From UBA6170 sp942491385 (GTDB lineage: Bacteria > Chloroflexota > Anaerolineae > Anaerolineales > Anaerolineaceae), in assembly GCA_942491385.1 (NCBI GenBank), contig CALOAF010000002.1, positions 124,001 to 188,000 on the forward strand: 64,000 bases of DNA, read 5' to 3'. This document shows, one piece after another, positions 46,144 to 54,291 of this stretch. Each line of letters starts with the position of its first letter. Within the stretch, counting starts at the first letter, position 1. The position numbers and the translations under genes are program-made. Under the pieces are notes generated by a model. It worked only from the letters and a program-made list of their open reading frames with translations, ran no database searches and had not been told where the DNA came from.

Positions 46144-46875
46144 TTATTCTCTCGGAGGAAAAATATCCAGCAAATCACTGATATTGTCAATTGTATGATC
46201 CGGTTGAAATTCACCGGTTGGCGGTTCTTTCGCAAGCGTCGCTGGTTCATTAATCAAAATCATCATGCCATATCCAGCCGCATGCGTTCCTTCAACATCA
46301 CGAACAGGATTATCACCTACATAAGCGCATTTGGCTGGTTCCACACCAATTTCCCGGGCAGCCAACCAATAAATTTCTGGATTTGGTTTTCGTAATGCAA
46401 CTTTTGAAGAAAGTATCACGGTTTTAAAGTAACCTGTTACCTGATCGGTTTCCATCCAATCCGGTATTTCAGTTTCCGTGATCGTATTGGCAATTATTCC
46501 CAGCAGATAACCACGGCGATGCAATTCAATGATTGTTTCTTTTACATCCGAGCGTGGGACCCTCCGCCCATCTTTATCACGCCATAAACGAGTCAATTTT
46601 CCAGCCAAAGGTTCGACAAATTCTGTCGGATAGTCCGGTAACAGATGCACAGACCAAAGTTCACGCTCGGAGGCTTCGACTAAAGTCTTTTTACAACGCT
46701 TGCGATGGGCTTTCCAGCGGGTTTCTAATTTTTCAAAAAAGACATCTGGGGCTTCTTTCACCTCTAACAACTCAAGCAGTTGTTGCTTTGCAGCTTGTGA
46801 GAATTCCGGGTCATCGACAACAATACGCAATGTATTACCAACATCCAAAAAAATTGCTTCGATATCTGGTTTCAT
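46144..46875 (-). CDS. HAD-IA family hydrolase, first gene of the RpiR-controlled operon
   Basis: A 243-aa protein with motif I 'FLDVGNT', motif II 'IIANTIT', 'VALRKPNPEIYW' (Lys) and motif IV 'YVGDNPVRDVEGTHAAG'. The start at ATG 46875 is supported by AGGAG six bases upstream; codons further upstream lie in the promoter and operator and are not translated. It is the head of an operon with a second HAD gene, the permuted mutase, two kinases and apgM. Confidence 0.87.
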   Translation of the reverse strand: MKPDIEAIFLDVGNTLRIVVDDPEFSQAAKQQLLELLEVKEAPDVFFEKLETRWKAHRKRCKKTLVEASERELWSVHLLPDYPTEFVEPLAGKLTRLWRDKDGRRVPRSDVKETIIELHRRGYLLGIIANTITETEIPDWMETDQVTGYFKTVILSSKVALRKPNPEIYWLAAREIGVEPAKCAYVGDNPVRDVEGTHAAGYGMMILINEPATLAKEPPTGEFQPDHTIDNISDLLDIFPPRE

Positions 46876-46918
46876 GAGAACTCCTGAAATGATTTTGATA
46901 ACTTGCAGAAAATTTATT

Positions 46919-46973
46919 AATGAAAGTTTTCTTTCATTGTGAATATAATATAACATTTTTAAAATTTTTGCAA
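46919..46973 (-). promoter_or_regulatory. Promoter and RpiR-type operator of the HAD-mutase-kinase operon
   Basis: On the minus strand: -35 TTGCAA (46973-46968), 17-bp spacer, -10 TATTAT (46950-46945), 6-bp gap, palindrome AATGAAA-N6-TTTCATT (46919-46938). Box spacing, gap and palindrome arms are identical to those before the RpiR gene at 39.9 kb; the spacer bases differ. Confidence 0.75.
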
Positions 46974-46992
46974 GTATTCTTTCATTATTCTA

Positions 46993-47021
46993 TTGACAAT
47001 TTGTATCGAATTGTGTAAACT
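46993..47021 (+). promoter_or_regulatory. Predicted promoter of the LacI-led uronate operon
   Basis: TTGACA (46993-46998), 17-bp spacer, TAAACT (47016-47021). It lies back to back with the minus-strand HAD operon promoter; the two -35 boxes are 19 bp apart. Confidence 0.65.
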
Positions 47022-47033
47022 ATTGATAATAAA

Positions 47034-47047
47034 TGCACACGTGTGCA
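47034..47047. promoter_or_regulatory. LacI-family operator, perfect palindrome TGCACACGTGTGCA
   Basis: A 14-bp perfect palindrome with the central CpG usual for LacI-family sites begins 12 bases after the -10 box. The identical sequence recurs at 54262-54275 with the same 12-base distance from its -10 box. It lies between promoter and lacI-type gene, so autoregulation is likely. Confidence 0.85.
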
Positions 47048-47059
47048 GAAGGTTTTCCC

Positions 47060-48088
47060 ATGGCTATTACAATCAAAGATATTGCAAAGATAACCGGCGT
47101 ATCTCACTCTACAGTTTCTAGAGCTTTAGGTGGGAATTCTTTAATTTCAGAAGAAACTTCATTAAGAATTCGTAAAGTTGCCAGAGAATTAGGCTACCAA
47201 CCCAGCGCAGCAGCCCGATCACTAAAAACAAACCAGACCAAGGTTATTGGCGTCATTGTCAATAGCATTGATGATCCTTTTTTCTCGGAAATACTATTCG
47301 GCATCGAGGACGCAGCCCAACAAGCAGGCTATAGCCTCTTCATTGCTGCTTCGCAATACGATCCAATTCGGGAACAAAACATTGTTCAAACCATGATGGA
47401 GCAACGTACGGATGGTGTCATCATTTGTTCTTCTTCATTCAGCGCAGATAAAGGTCGTCAGCTGCTAGCAAATGGATTCCCGGTTGTTGTTGTCAATTAC
47501 AAAGCCAATGAAAATTTTAATTATTCCATCTATCATGATGATATGGATGGCAGCCAGCAACTTACCAGACATCTTCTTGCACTTGGACACACGAAAATTG
47601 CTTATTTAGGAAATTCAAAATCAGGCCGAACGTCACTGGACAGGTTAAATGGGTTCAAAAATGAGATGCGTAAAGCTGGGATCAGAATTAATCCAGCCTA
47701 TGTTTTTGAAGTAGAAGGCAGTGAACCGGAATTAGGAAAGGAAAGTCTTGGCTATTTTATGAATTTATCTGATCGTCCTACAGCGATCATGTGCTTTAAT
47801 GACATGCTTGCCATTGGCTTTTTACACGCTTGCAGACAAGCAGGAATTCGCGTACCTGATGATCTCTCCGTCACTGGTTTTGACAATATCACATTTTCAG
47901 CTTATACCACCCCACCGCTCACGACCCTGGATCAGCCCAAGTATTCTATCGGCAACGAGGCAGCCCAATTATTATTGGAATTGCTTGCAACAAAAATTGA
48001 TAATTCGAATTACACCCACAAAGAAAAAATATTAAAGGGTAAATTGCTCATTCGCGACTCCACTTCTTCACCCACATCACGAAGTTAA
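47060..48088 (+). CDS. LacI-family repressor of the inositol/hexuronate regulon
   Basis: A 342-aa regulator starting at the ATG before 'AITIKDIAKITGVSHSTVSRALGG', the standard LacI helix-turn-helix and hinge region. The earlier in-frame ATG at 47033 is within the operator and is rejected. The effector domain (about 60-335) has the ribose-binding-protein-like pattern 'VIGVIVNSIDDPFFSEI' and 'LSVTGFDNITFSAYTTPPLTT'. It leads the operon and has its own operator. The likely effectors are intermediates of inositol or uronate breakdown. Confidence 0.9.
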   Translation: MAITIKDIAKITGVSHSTVSRALGGNSLISEETSLRIRKVARELGYQPSAAARSLKTNQTKVIGVIVNSIDDPFFSEILFGIEDAAQQAGYSLFIAASQYDPIREQNIVQTMMEQRTDGVIICSSSFSADKGRQLLANGFPVVVVNYKANENFNYSIYHDDMDGSQQLTRHLLALGHTKIAYLGNSKSGRTSLDRLNGFKNEMRKAGIRINPAYVFEVEGSEPELGKESLGYFMNLSDRPTAIMCFNDMLAIGFLHACRQAGIRVPDDLSVTGFDNITFSAYTTPPLTTLDQPKYSIGNEAAQLLLELLATKIDNSNYTHKEKILKGKLLIRDSTSSPTSRS

Positions 48089-48097
48089 AGGAATCCC

Positions 48098-49594
48098 ATG
48101 CAGTCAGACATTTCAAATCAAAAAAATAACGGATCTCAACTTTTCAGTCAATCTGTCGTCACTATGGATCGAATCTTATATAGCCTAGCTCAAACTCCTG
48201 GTGGCTTGCGTTTAATGATCCAGGCAGATCCAGATGATTTCCGGCTGAATTTATTTGTTGGTGAAAAAACAGATTGTGGGGATGAAACTTTGCTTTCAGC
48301 ACGCCTGACTGCAGAAAATGCTGAAGCGTTACGCACACAACTCCCCTGGTTAAAACCACAGACATTAGGATTAAAAACTTCAGCGGGTATGGGTGACCGG
48401 TTGGGATTAGCTACCCCCGGACATGTGCGTGCCATCCGGAAAATGAGTGGAGAGATTGCCCCCATCTTCACACAACAATCCATCCGAGAAAATACCCGTA
48501 CCGGTCGTAACCCTCAAGAGGTGATGGATGATGCCATGTGGGGTGTTTTTCAGGAAAATTGGCGTGAGCCTTATGGTGCGGATGCAGATCATTTGAAATC
48601 AACTGCCGATATCGATATTTGTCTGAAATCCGGCTATACATTTTTCACCATCGACCCTGGAGAACACGTCGATAATCGAGCAGAAACTGCTGATTTGAAA
48701 ACGCTGCGTGAATACGCTAAAGATTTACCTTCCGAATTTAGATTTGAGAATACTGGCCTTCTCAACCAAATCGTGCAGGCCGAGCATCTGTCGTTCACAT
48801 TTGATGAACCAACATTGTTGAAGGCAATGGTGAAATATGGAAAAGCAGTCTCGCATGTAGTTAAAATGTACCAGCATCTTATAAAATATGCAGGTGCGAG
48901 ACCAGTTGAAATGGAAGTTTCCGTAGATGAAACCGATAACCCTACCTCCCATGCCGAACATGCCTACATCGCCAATGAACTCAAACGCTTGGGTGTCGAA
49001 TGGGTCAGTCTTGCCCCCCGATTTGTTGGCCGTTTTGAAAAAGGGGTTGATTATATTGGTGATCTGGCAGCCTTTGAGGAAGATGTTAACGGACATGCTG
49101 CCATTGCCCGAACATATGGTCCATATAAGATTAGTTTGCATTCAGGCTCCGATAAATTCAGTATTTATAAAATCGCAGCCCAGGCTACCAAAGGGCTGGT
49201 TCACCTAAAAACTGCTGGCACCAGTTATCTGGAAGCATTAAGAACCATTGCTGATCTGAATCCTATGTTTTTCCAGGAAATTTACAAGTTTTGTCGAGAG
49301 CATTACGAAGAAGATAAGGTCAGTTACCATGTTTCCGCCCAACTTTCCCGTGCCCCTCTTGCTTCAGAAATTAAGAATTGGGTACCATTGCTAGATGATT
49401 TCGATGCGCGTGAGATTTTGCACGTTACCTTTGGCTCGGTTTTAAAAGAAAAATCCTCAGATGGAAACTTTCAATTTTTTGATCGTTTGATTAGAATCCT
49501 TAAGGATAACCCTGATGCGTATGCACAGAATATTGAACAACATTTTCTGCGACACCTTACGCCTTTTCTCTATAAAGACAATTACCAGAAATGA
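48098..49594 (+). CDS. uxaE: D-tagaturonate epimerase
   Basis: A 498-aa protein of the UxaE family, with 'YGADADHLKS' near residue 165, 'TIDPGEHVDNR' near 187, 'MEVSVDETDNPT' near 270 and 'ISLHSGSDKFSIY' near 346 forming the conserved metal and substrate site. In Thermotoga this enzyme interconverts D-tagaturonate and D-fructuronate, letting galacturonate- and inositol-derived tagaturonate enter the fructuronate branch. The AAAGGA ribosome site is 10 bp after the lacI-type stop. It is the first metabolic gene of the operon. Confidence 0.87.
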   Translation: MQSDISNQKNNGSQLFSQSVVTMDRILYSLAQTPGGLRLMIQADPDDFRLNLFVGEKTDCGDETLLSARLTAENAEALRTQLPWLKPQTLGLKTSAGMGDRLGLATPGHVRAIRKMSGEIAPIFTQQSIRENTRTGRNPQEVMDDAMWGVFQENWREPYGADADHLKSTADIDICLKSGYTFFTIDPGEHVDNRAETADLKTLREYAKDLPSEFRFENTGLLNQIVQAEHLSFTFDEPTLLKAMVKYGKAVSHVVKMYQHLIKYAGARPVEMEVSVDETDNPTSHAEHAYIANELKRLGVEWVSLAPRFVGRFEKGVDYIGDLAAFEEDVNGHAAIARTYGPYKISLHSGSDKFSIYKIAAQATKGLVHLKTAGTSYLEALRTIADLNPMFFQEIYKFCREHYEEDKVSYHVSAQLSRAPLASEIKNWVPLLDDFDAREILHVTFGSVLKEKSSDGNFQFFDRLIRILKDNPDAYAQNIEQHFLRHLTPFLYKDNYQK

Positions 49595-49601
49595 GTTTTT
49601 A

Positions 49602-50435
49602 ATGAATATGACAAAAAATGAAAATCAAAAAGAATTAATCCAGCATACTGCCGTTGTTACCGGGGGTGCTGGTGTACTGTGTGCGAGCATTTGTAAAGCA
49701 CTCGCTGAAGCAGGTACCAATGTAGCAATATTGGACTTAAATGAAGAAGCCGCTCAGCAACTTGCCGCTGAAATTCGCTCAAAGGGGGGCAACGCTTCTG
49801 GTTTTCGTTGTAACGTTTTGGATAAAGTTGATATCGAAACCGCAGCCAATCAGGTGACAAAAGCCTTTGGGGAAATAGATATTTTGATAAATGGCGCTGG
49901 TGGAAACAAACCTCAGGCCACCACCAGTCCGGATCTAAAATTTTTTGACCTGCCTGCCGATGCATTTCGTTGGGTTTTTGATCTTAATTTGCTCGGCACC
50001 ATTCTGCCAACACAGGTATTTGGGAGGATTATGGCAAACCAAAAACATGGGGTCATCCTGAATATTTCCTCAATGAATTCATTCCGGCCACTGACCAGAA
50101 TTCCGGCCTACTCAGCAGCCAAGGCAGGCGTGAGTAATTTCACACAATGGCTTGCCGTTCATATGGCGCAGGAATATTCACCAGCCATTCGAGTGAACGC
50201 CATTGCCCCCGGATTTTTCCTCACTGAGCAAAATCGTTTCTTATTAACGGATAAAGAAAGTGGAGAATTAACTACTCGCGGTCAAAGTATTATCCAACAT
50301 ACACCGATGAATCGCTTTGGCACACCCGAGGATTTACTAGGGGCGGTTTTATGGTTGGTTTCACCCGCATCCGCTTTTGTGACCGGGATTGTCGTCCCCA
50401 TTGATGGTGGTTTTTCTGCATTTAGTGGAGTTTAA
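49602..50435 (+). CDS. uxuB: SDR-type D-fructuronate reductase (D-mannonate oxidoreductase, YjmF/UxuB-like)
   Basis: A 277-aa short-chain dehydrogenase starting at 49602, 8 bp after the uxaE stop; upstream in-frame codons overlap uxaE and are rejected. It has the nucleotide motif 'VTGGAGVLCASICKAL' (a G-x3-G-x-G variant), 'LINGAGGNKPQATTSPD', catalytic Ser in 'NISSMNSFRPLT' and Y-x3-K in 'AYSAAKAGVSNFTQWLA', and the C-terminal 'VPIDGGFSAFSGV'. The whole pattern is that of Bacillus YjmF-type mannonate oxidoreductases, of the same length. It would reduce D-fructuronate to D-mannonate. Confidence 0.85.
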   Translation: MNMTKNENQKELIQHTAVVTGGAGVLCASICKALAEAGTNVAILDLNEEAAQQLAAEIRSKGGNASGFRCNVLDKVDIETAANQVTKAFGEIDILINGAGGNKPQATTSPDLKFFDLPADAFRWVFDLNLLGTILPTQVFGRIMANQKHGVILNISSMNSFRPLTRIPAYSAAKAGVSNFTQWLAVHMAQEYSPAIRVNAIAPGFFLTEQNRFLLTDKESGELTTRGQSIIQHTPMNRFGTPEDLLGAVLWLVSPASAFVTGIVVPIDGGFSAFSGV

Positions 50436-50437
50436 TC

Positions 50438-51703
50438 ATGGTAATTGGAAAAGGTAGTCCTTCCTCATATTTGGATGATTTTGAAATTGGGCAGATCGTT
50501 GAAGAGTCTCTAAAAACAACAGATCTGGATGGTAAACGAGTTCTGGTATTAATTCCGGATGGAACTCGCACGATGCCAATGCCATTAATATTCGATCTTT
50601 TTGAAAAATATTTAGGAAATCGTGCTGCCAACCTTGATTATCTGGTTGCGTTGGGAACCCACCAGCCCATGACGGATGCTCAGTTAAGTAAATTGGTAGG
50701 CAGGCCGGTGCTGAACGGCAAAGTGGGTAAAAGTACCATCTTTAATCATCGCTGGGATCAGCCATCCACATTTATGGAAATAGGGATGATTTCAAAATCT
50801 GAGATCAATCAGATCAGTAATGGACTGTTGTCAATAGATGTACCTGTGCGCTTGAATAAAATGATCCATAATTACGATCATCTGATCATTTGCGGTCCGG
50901 TTTTTCCACATGAGGTGGTCGGTTTTTCAGGCGGAAACAAGTACTTTTTCCCCGGGATCGCCGGAGCAGAAATCATCAACTTCACGCACTGGTTAGGGGC
51001 ATTAATCACCAATTATGAAATAATCGGGGCAGGTTACACCCCAGTGCGTGCCGTCATTGATCGGGCTGCAACCTTCATCAAGCAGCCAGTTACCTCTTTT
51101 TGCCTGGTACTCACTCACAACGGCACAAACGGTTTGTATTATGGGCCTGCTCAAGAAGCCTGGCAGACAGCTTCACAATTATCCTCACAGGTGCATATTC
51201 TTTACGTGGATCAACCTTATAACAAGGTGATTTCTGTGATGCCGGCGTTGTATGATGATATGTGGACAGCCGCCAAAGGAATGTATAAAATGGAACCAGT
51301 AGTAGCTGATGGTGGTGAGGTGATTATATATGCCCCACATATTGATGAGGTCAGTTATACCCATGGACGCATCCTGGATGAAATCGGATATCATTGTCGG
51401 GATTATTTTGTCAATCAATGGGAACAATTTAAGCATTATCCCTGGGGAGTGCTGGCTCACTCCACTCATCTGCGTGGTTTAGGAAGTTTTGATCCGGAAA
51501 CACGAATAGAAACCTCGCGAGTAAAAGTCTCCTTAGTCACTGGCATCCCACAAGAGCGTTGTGAGCGGATCGGTCTTGGATATATTGACCCTTCTTCTTT
51601 CAAACTAGAGGAGTGGATCAACAGAGAAGATGAAGGCATTTTGGTTGTCCCACGAGCAGGTGAAATGCTTTATCGTCTCAGGAAACCTAAAGTCAATGTT
51701 TAG
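50438..51703 (+). CDS. LarA-family nickel-dependent epimerase homologue, possible D-mannonate/D-gluconate 2-epimerase
   Basis: A 421-aa LarA homologue. Compared with lactate racemase, Asp41 and Arg44 ('PDGTRTMP') correspond to the substrate-binding pair, His75 ('LGTHQPMT') and His158 ('FPHEVVGFS') to the catalytic His residues, Lys168 ('GGNKYFFPGIAG') to the pincer-nickel Lys, and His184 to the nickel His. The spacings His-10-Lys-16-His are exact. LarA relatives act on 2-hydroxy acids, and some have been reported to epimerise gluconate. Coming straight after a mannonate-forming enzyme and before 6-phosphogluconate dehydrogenase, a mannonate to gluconate epimerase fits best. This is inference. 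The larB/C/E cofactor genes are not in the window. Confidence 0.75.
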   Translation: MVIGKGSPSSYLDDFEIGQIVEESLKTTDLDGKRVLVLIPDGTRTMPMPLIFDLFEKYLGNRAANLDYLVALGTHQPMTDAQLSKLVGRPVLNGKVGKSTIFNHRWDQPSTFMEIGMISKSEINQISNGLLSIDVPVRLNKMIHNYDHLIICGPVFPHEVVGFSGGNKYFFPGIAGAEIINFTHWLGALITNYEIIGAGYTPVRAVIDRAATFIKQPVTSFCLVLTHNGTNGLYYGPAQEAWQTASQLSSQVHILYVDQPYNKVISVMPALYDDMWTAAKGMYKMEPVVADGGEVIIYAPHIDEVSYTHGRILDEIGYHCRDYFVNQWEQFKHYPWGVLAHSTHLRGLGSFDPETRIETSRVKVSLVTGIPQERCERIGLGYIDPSSFKLEEWINREDEGILVVPRAGEMLYRLRKPKVNV

Positions 51704-51712
51704 GAAGGGTTT

Positions 51713-53131
51713 ATGAAATATAAAATTGGAATTGTTGGTCTTGGTGTAATGGGGCAAAATTTAGCGCTGAATATGGAGCGCAATGGTTTCCCGGTCGCTG
51801 GATTTGACCTGGATAAAGCCAAAACAGATACCTTTTTGGCAAACGAGGGCAAAGGAAAAGAGATCATTACACTGGATAGTATCCCCGCCATGATAGCAGT
51901 GCTGGAAAAGCCAAGGCGCATTTTAATGATGGTGCCAGCAGGGAAACCCGTGGATGCTGCCATTCAACAAATCAAACCACACCTCGAAAAAGGTGACATT
52001 CTCATTGATGGCGGTAACTCCTTCTTCATGGATACTGAACGCCGAACCAAAGAATTGGAAGCCGACGGGCTAAATTTTGTCGGTGCTGGTATTTCTGGTG
52101 GCGAAGAAGGTGCAAAATGGGGTCCAGCGATCATGCCGGGTGGACAATTCGAAGCCTGGCAAGCCCTTGCTCCTATTTTTTATGCCATCGCAGCCAAAGC
52201 AGATGATGGACAACCCTGCGTCGAATATATGGGTCCTCGTGGCGCAGGGCATTATGTAAAAATGGTTCACAATGGGATTGAGTACGCAGATATGCAGTTG
52301 ATTGCTGAAATCTACGATATCCTCCATCGTGGTCTCGGGTTGACAAACCCGGAATTGCACAAGATTTTTTCAAAATGGAATGAAGGCGTTCTGAAATCCT
52401 ATTTGATTGAGATCACAGCGGATATCTTCACCCAGGTAGATGTTGAAACGGGAAAACATGTGGTTGATTTGATCCTGGATGAAGCACAGCAGAAAGGCAC
52501 CGGAAAATGGACCAGCCAGAATGCTCTGGATTTAGGTGCACCGATTCCAACTATTCATGCAGCCCTGGTAGGTCGCACGATTTCAGCACTCAAATCAGAA
52601 CGAGTGGCTGCTGCTCAGGTTTTGTGTAGACCAAAACCCGAATTTCAAGGTGATCGAGAGCAACTGATTCAGGCAGCAGAGAATGCATTATTTGCCAGTA
52701 AAACCACTTCCTATGCGCAGGGGATGGGTCTGTTGCGAATGGCATCGGATGAATATCATTATGATCTGAAATTGGGAGAAATTGCCAAAATCTGGCGAGC
52801 AGGATGTATCATACGCGCCAGTCTTCTGGAAAACATCATGACAGCTTACAAACACAATCCAAACCTTACCAACCTGCTTCTGGATAAATACTTCAAGAAA
52901 GCCATCGATACGCGCCAAGCAGATTTGCGCTTTGTTATTAAAACTGCCATCGATATGGGCATTGCTGTCCCGGCGTTGAGTGCATCTCTGGCTTATTTCG
53001 ATGCATATCGCAGTGAGCGGCTGCCAGCGAATCTGACCCAGGCACAAAGGGATTACTTTGGTGCTCATACCTATCGGCGTATCGATCGGGAAGGTGTTTT
53101 TCACACACAATGGACGAATGGAGAGAAATAA
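51713..53131 (+). CDS. gnd: 6-phosphogluconate dehydrogenase (decarboxylating)
   Basis: A full-length 472-aa enzyme of the NADP-type. 'IVGLGVMGQNLALNM' (residues ~6-20) is the Rossmann start, 'LIDGGNSFFMDTERR' (~101-115) and 'GAGISGGEEGA' (~125-135) the substrate site, 'KMVHNGIEYADMQLI' (~183-197) the catalytic Lys/Asn region, and the long C-terminal helical half with 'YFGAHTYRRID' is complete. It turns 6-phosphogluconate into ribulose 5-phosphate and CO2. Its place in a sugar-acid operon rather than with pentose-phosphate genes suggests its substrate is made by the neighbouring enzymes. Confidence 0.95.
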   Translation: MKYKIGIVGLGVMGQNLALNMERNGFPVAGFDLDKAKTDTFLANEGKGKEIITLDSIPAMIAVLEKPRRILMMVPAGKPVDAAIQQIKPHLEKGDILIDGGNSFFMDTERRTKELEADGLNFVGAGISGGEEGAKWGPAIMPGGQFEAWQALAPIFYAIAAKADDGQPCVEYMGPRGAGHYVKMVHNGIEYADMQLIAEIYDILHRGLGLTNPELHKIFSKWNEGVLKSYLIEITADIFTQVDVETGKHVVDLILDEAQQKGTGKWTSQNALDLGAPIPTIHAALVGRTISALKSERVAAAQVLCRPKPEFQGDREQLIQAAENALFASKTTSYAQGMGLLRMASDEYHYDLKLGEIAKIWRAGCIIRASLLENIMTAYKHNPNLTNLLLDKYFKKAIDTRQADLRFVIKTAIDMGIAVPALSASLAYFDAYRSERLPANLTQAQRDYFGAHTYRRIDREGVFHTQWTNGEK

Positions 53132-54216
53132 TGATGATGTATGGCTTGAATATCAGAGATAAAGCAACGTTAGATTTTGTTTCATTGGGAGCACTTGTCC
53201 ATCGTCTTGACCCTGGTATTGTCCCCTTCCGCAAGGCAACTCAATGCCAGATCCATGTCAGTGGTGGAGAATTTAACTGTGCTGCCAATTTAGCGGATTG
53301 TTTTCAACTAAAAACCGGAATTGCAACCGCCATGGTAGACTACCCCATTGGTGAACTCATCGCTGAACGCGTCAAAGCCATGGGCGTCAAACCTATTTAC
53401 AAACATTTTGCTCATAATGGCGTCAATGGTCCCAATATGGCAACCGTTTATAGTGATCGTGGTTTCGGTGTGCGCGCCCCGGTTGTTTTTTACAATCGTT
53501 GCAACGAAGCCGCAGCTCAATTAAAACCTGGTGATTTTGACTGGTCAGAAATATTCTCGGGTGGTGTGCGCTGGTTCCATAGTGGTGGTATCTTTGCCGC
53601 ATTGTCTGAAACTACTGGAGAAGTAATCATTGAGGCAATGCAAGCAGCCAAATCAGCTGGTGCAATCGTTTCTTTTGATTTGAATTACCGAGCCAAATTG
53701 TGGAATATTTGGGGTGGTCATGAAAAAGCCCAGTCCGTCATTCGCAGGATCATGCAATATGTGGATGTTCTGGTTGGAAACGAAGAAGATTTGCAAATGG
53801 GTTTGGGAATTGCAGGACCTCAAGTTGCCTCAGCATCCAAATTAGATCCGGGTGTGTTTTTTGGCATGATTAAAGAAACGATTGGCTTATATCCTCAAAT
53901 TAAAATAGTCGCCACTACATTAAGGGAAGTACATTCAACCAACCACCATAGCTGGGGAGCGGTCGCCTGGATCAACGGGAAAACATACCAATCCCCTACT
54001 TGTGAATTAAATATTCATGATCGTGTCGGTGGTGGAGATGGTTTTGCATCCGGATTGTTCTATGGATTACTTTCAGGTGAACCGGAGCAGACTGCAGTCA
54101 ACCTGGGATTGGAACATGGTGCTTTGCTGACCACGTTCCCTGGAGATAAGACTATGGCAACCATAGACCAGGTTAAAGCTTTTGCTAAAGGAGGGTCTGC
54201 ACGCATACAAAGATAA
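53131..54216 (+). CDS. PfkB-family sugar-acid kinase (KDG kinase or gluconate kinase)
   Basis: The start at 53131 shares a base with the gnd stop (TAATG) and has GGAG seven bases upstream; an ATG at 53110 lies inside gnd. The 361-aa product follows 2-keto-3-deoxygluconate-kinase-like PfkB enzymes: 'VSGGEFNCAANLADCF', 'VSFDLNYRAKLW' and the active-site 'DRVGGGDGFASGLFYGLL'. Usual annotation would be KDG kinase. Here no mannonate dehydratase or KDPG aldolase is present, while gnd is adjacent, so phosphorylation of D-gluconate at C6 is an equally good candidate activity. Sequence alone cannot decide. Confidence 0.8.
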   Translation: MMMYGLNIRDKATLDFVSLGALVHRLDPGIVPFRKATQCQIHVSGGEFNCAANLADCFQLKTGIATAMVDYPIGELIAERVKAMGVKPIYKHFAHNGVNGPNMATVYSDRGFGVRAPVVFYNRCNEAAAQLKPGDFDWSEIFSGGVRWFHSGGIFAALSETTGEVIIEAMQAAKSAGAIVSFDLNYRAKLWNIWGGHEKAQSVIRRIMQYVDVLVGNEEDLQMGLGIAGPQVASASKLDPGVFFGMIKETIGLYPQIKIVATTLREVHSTNHHSWGAVAWINGKTYQSPTCELNIHDRVGGGDGFASGLFYGLLSGEPEQTAVNLGLEHGALLTTFPGDKTMATIDQVKAFAKGGSARIQR

Positions 54217-54243
54217 AACCGTGATTTTCATATATTTCGGATC

Positions 54244-54275
54244 TATAATTTTAATAAATTATGCACACGTGTGCA
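54244..54275 (+). promoter_or_regulatory. Internal promoter with second LacI operator
   Basis: A perfect -10 box TATAAT (54244-54249), with only a weak -35 match near 54221, is followed after 12 bases by the palindrome TGCACACGTGTGCA (54262-54275). It drives the inositol operon starting at 54292. The match to the site at 47034 is exact. Confidence 0.8.
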
Positions 54276-54291
54276 CTATAAGGAGAAAAGA

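Noticed and set aside
46876..46956. N-terminal extension of the HAD gene
   Set aside because: These codons lie over the operator and -10 box; AGGAG is placed for the ATG at 46875.
47033..47059. Earlier ATG for the LacI-family gene
   Set aside because: It lies within the operator palindrome and has no ribosome site; the LacI fold starts exactly at the ATG at 47060.
54271..54291. GTG start for the zinc dehydrogenase
   Set aside because: It overlaps the operator; AAGGAG is placed for the ATG at 54292.
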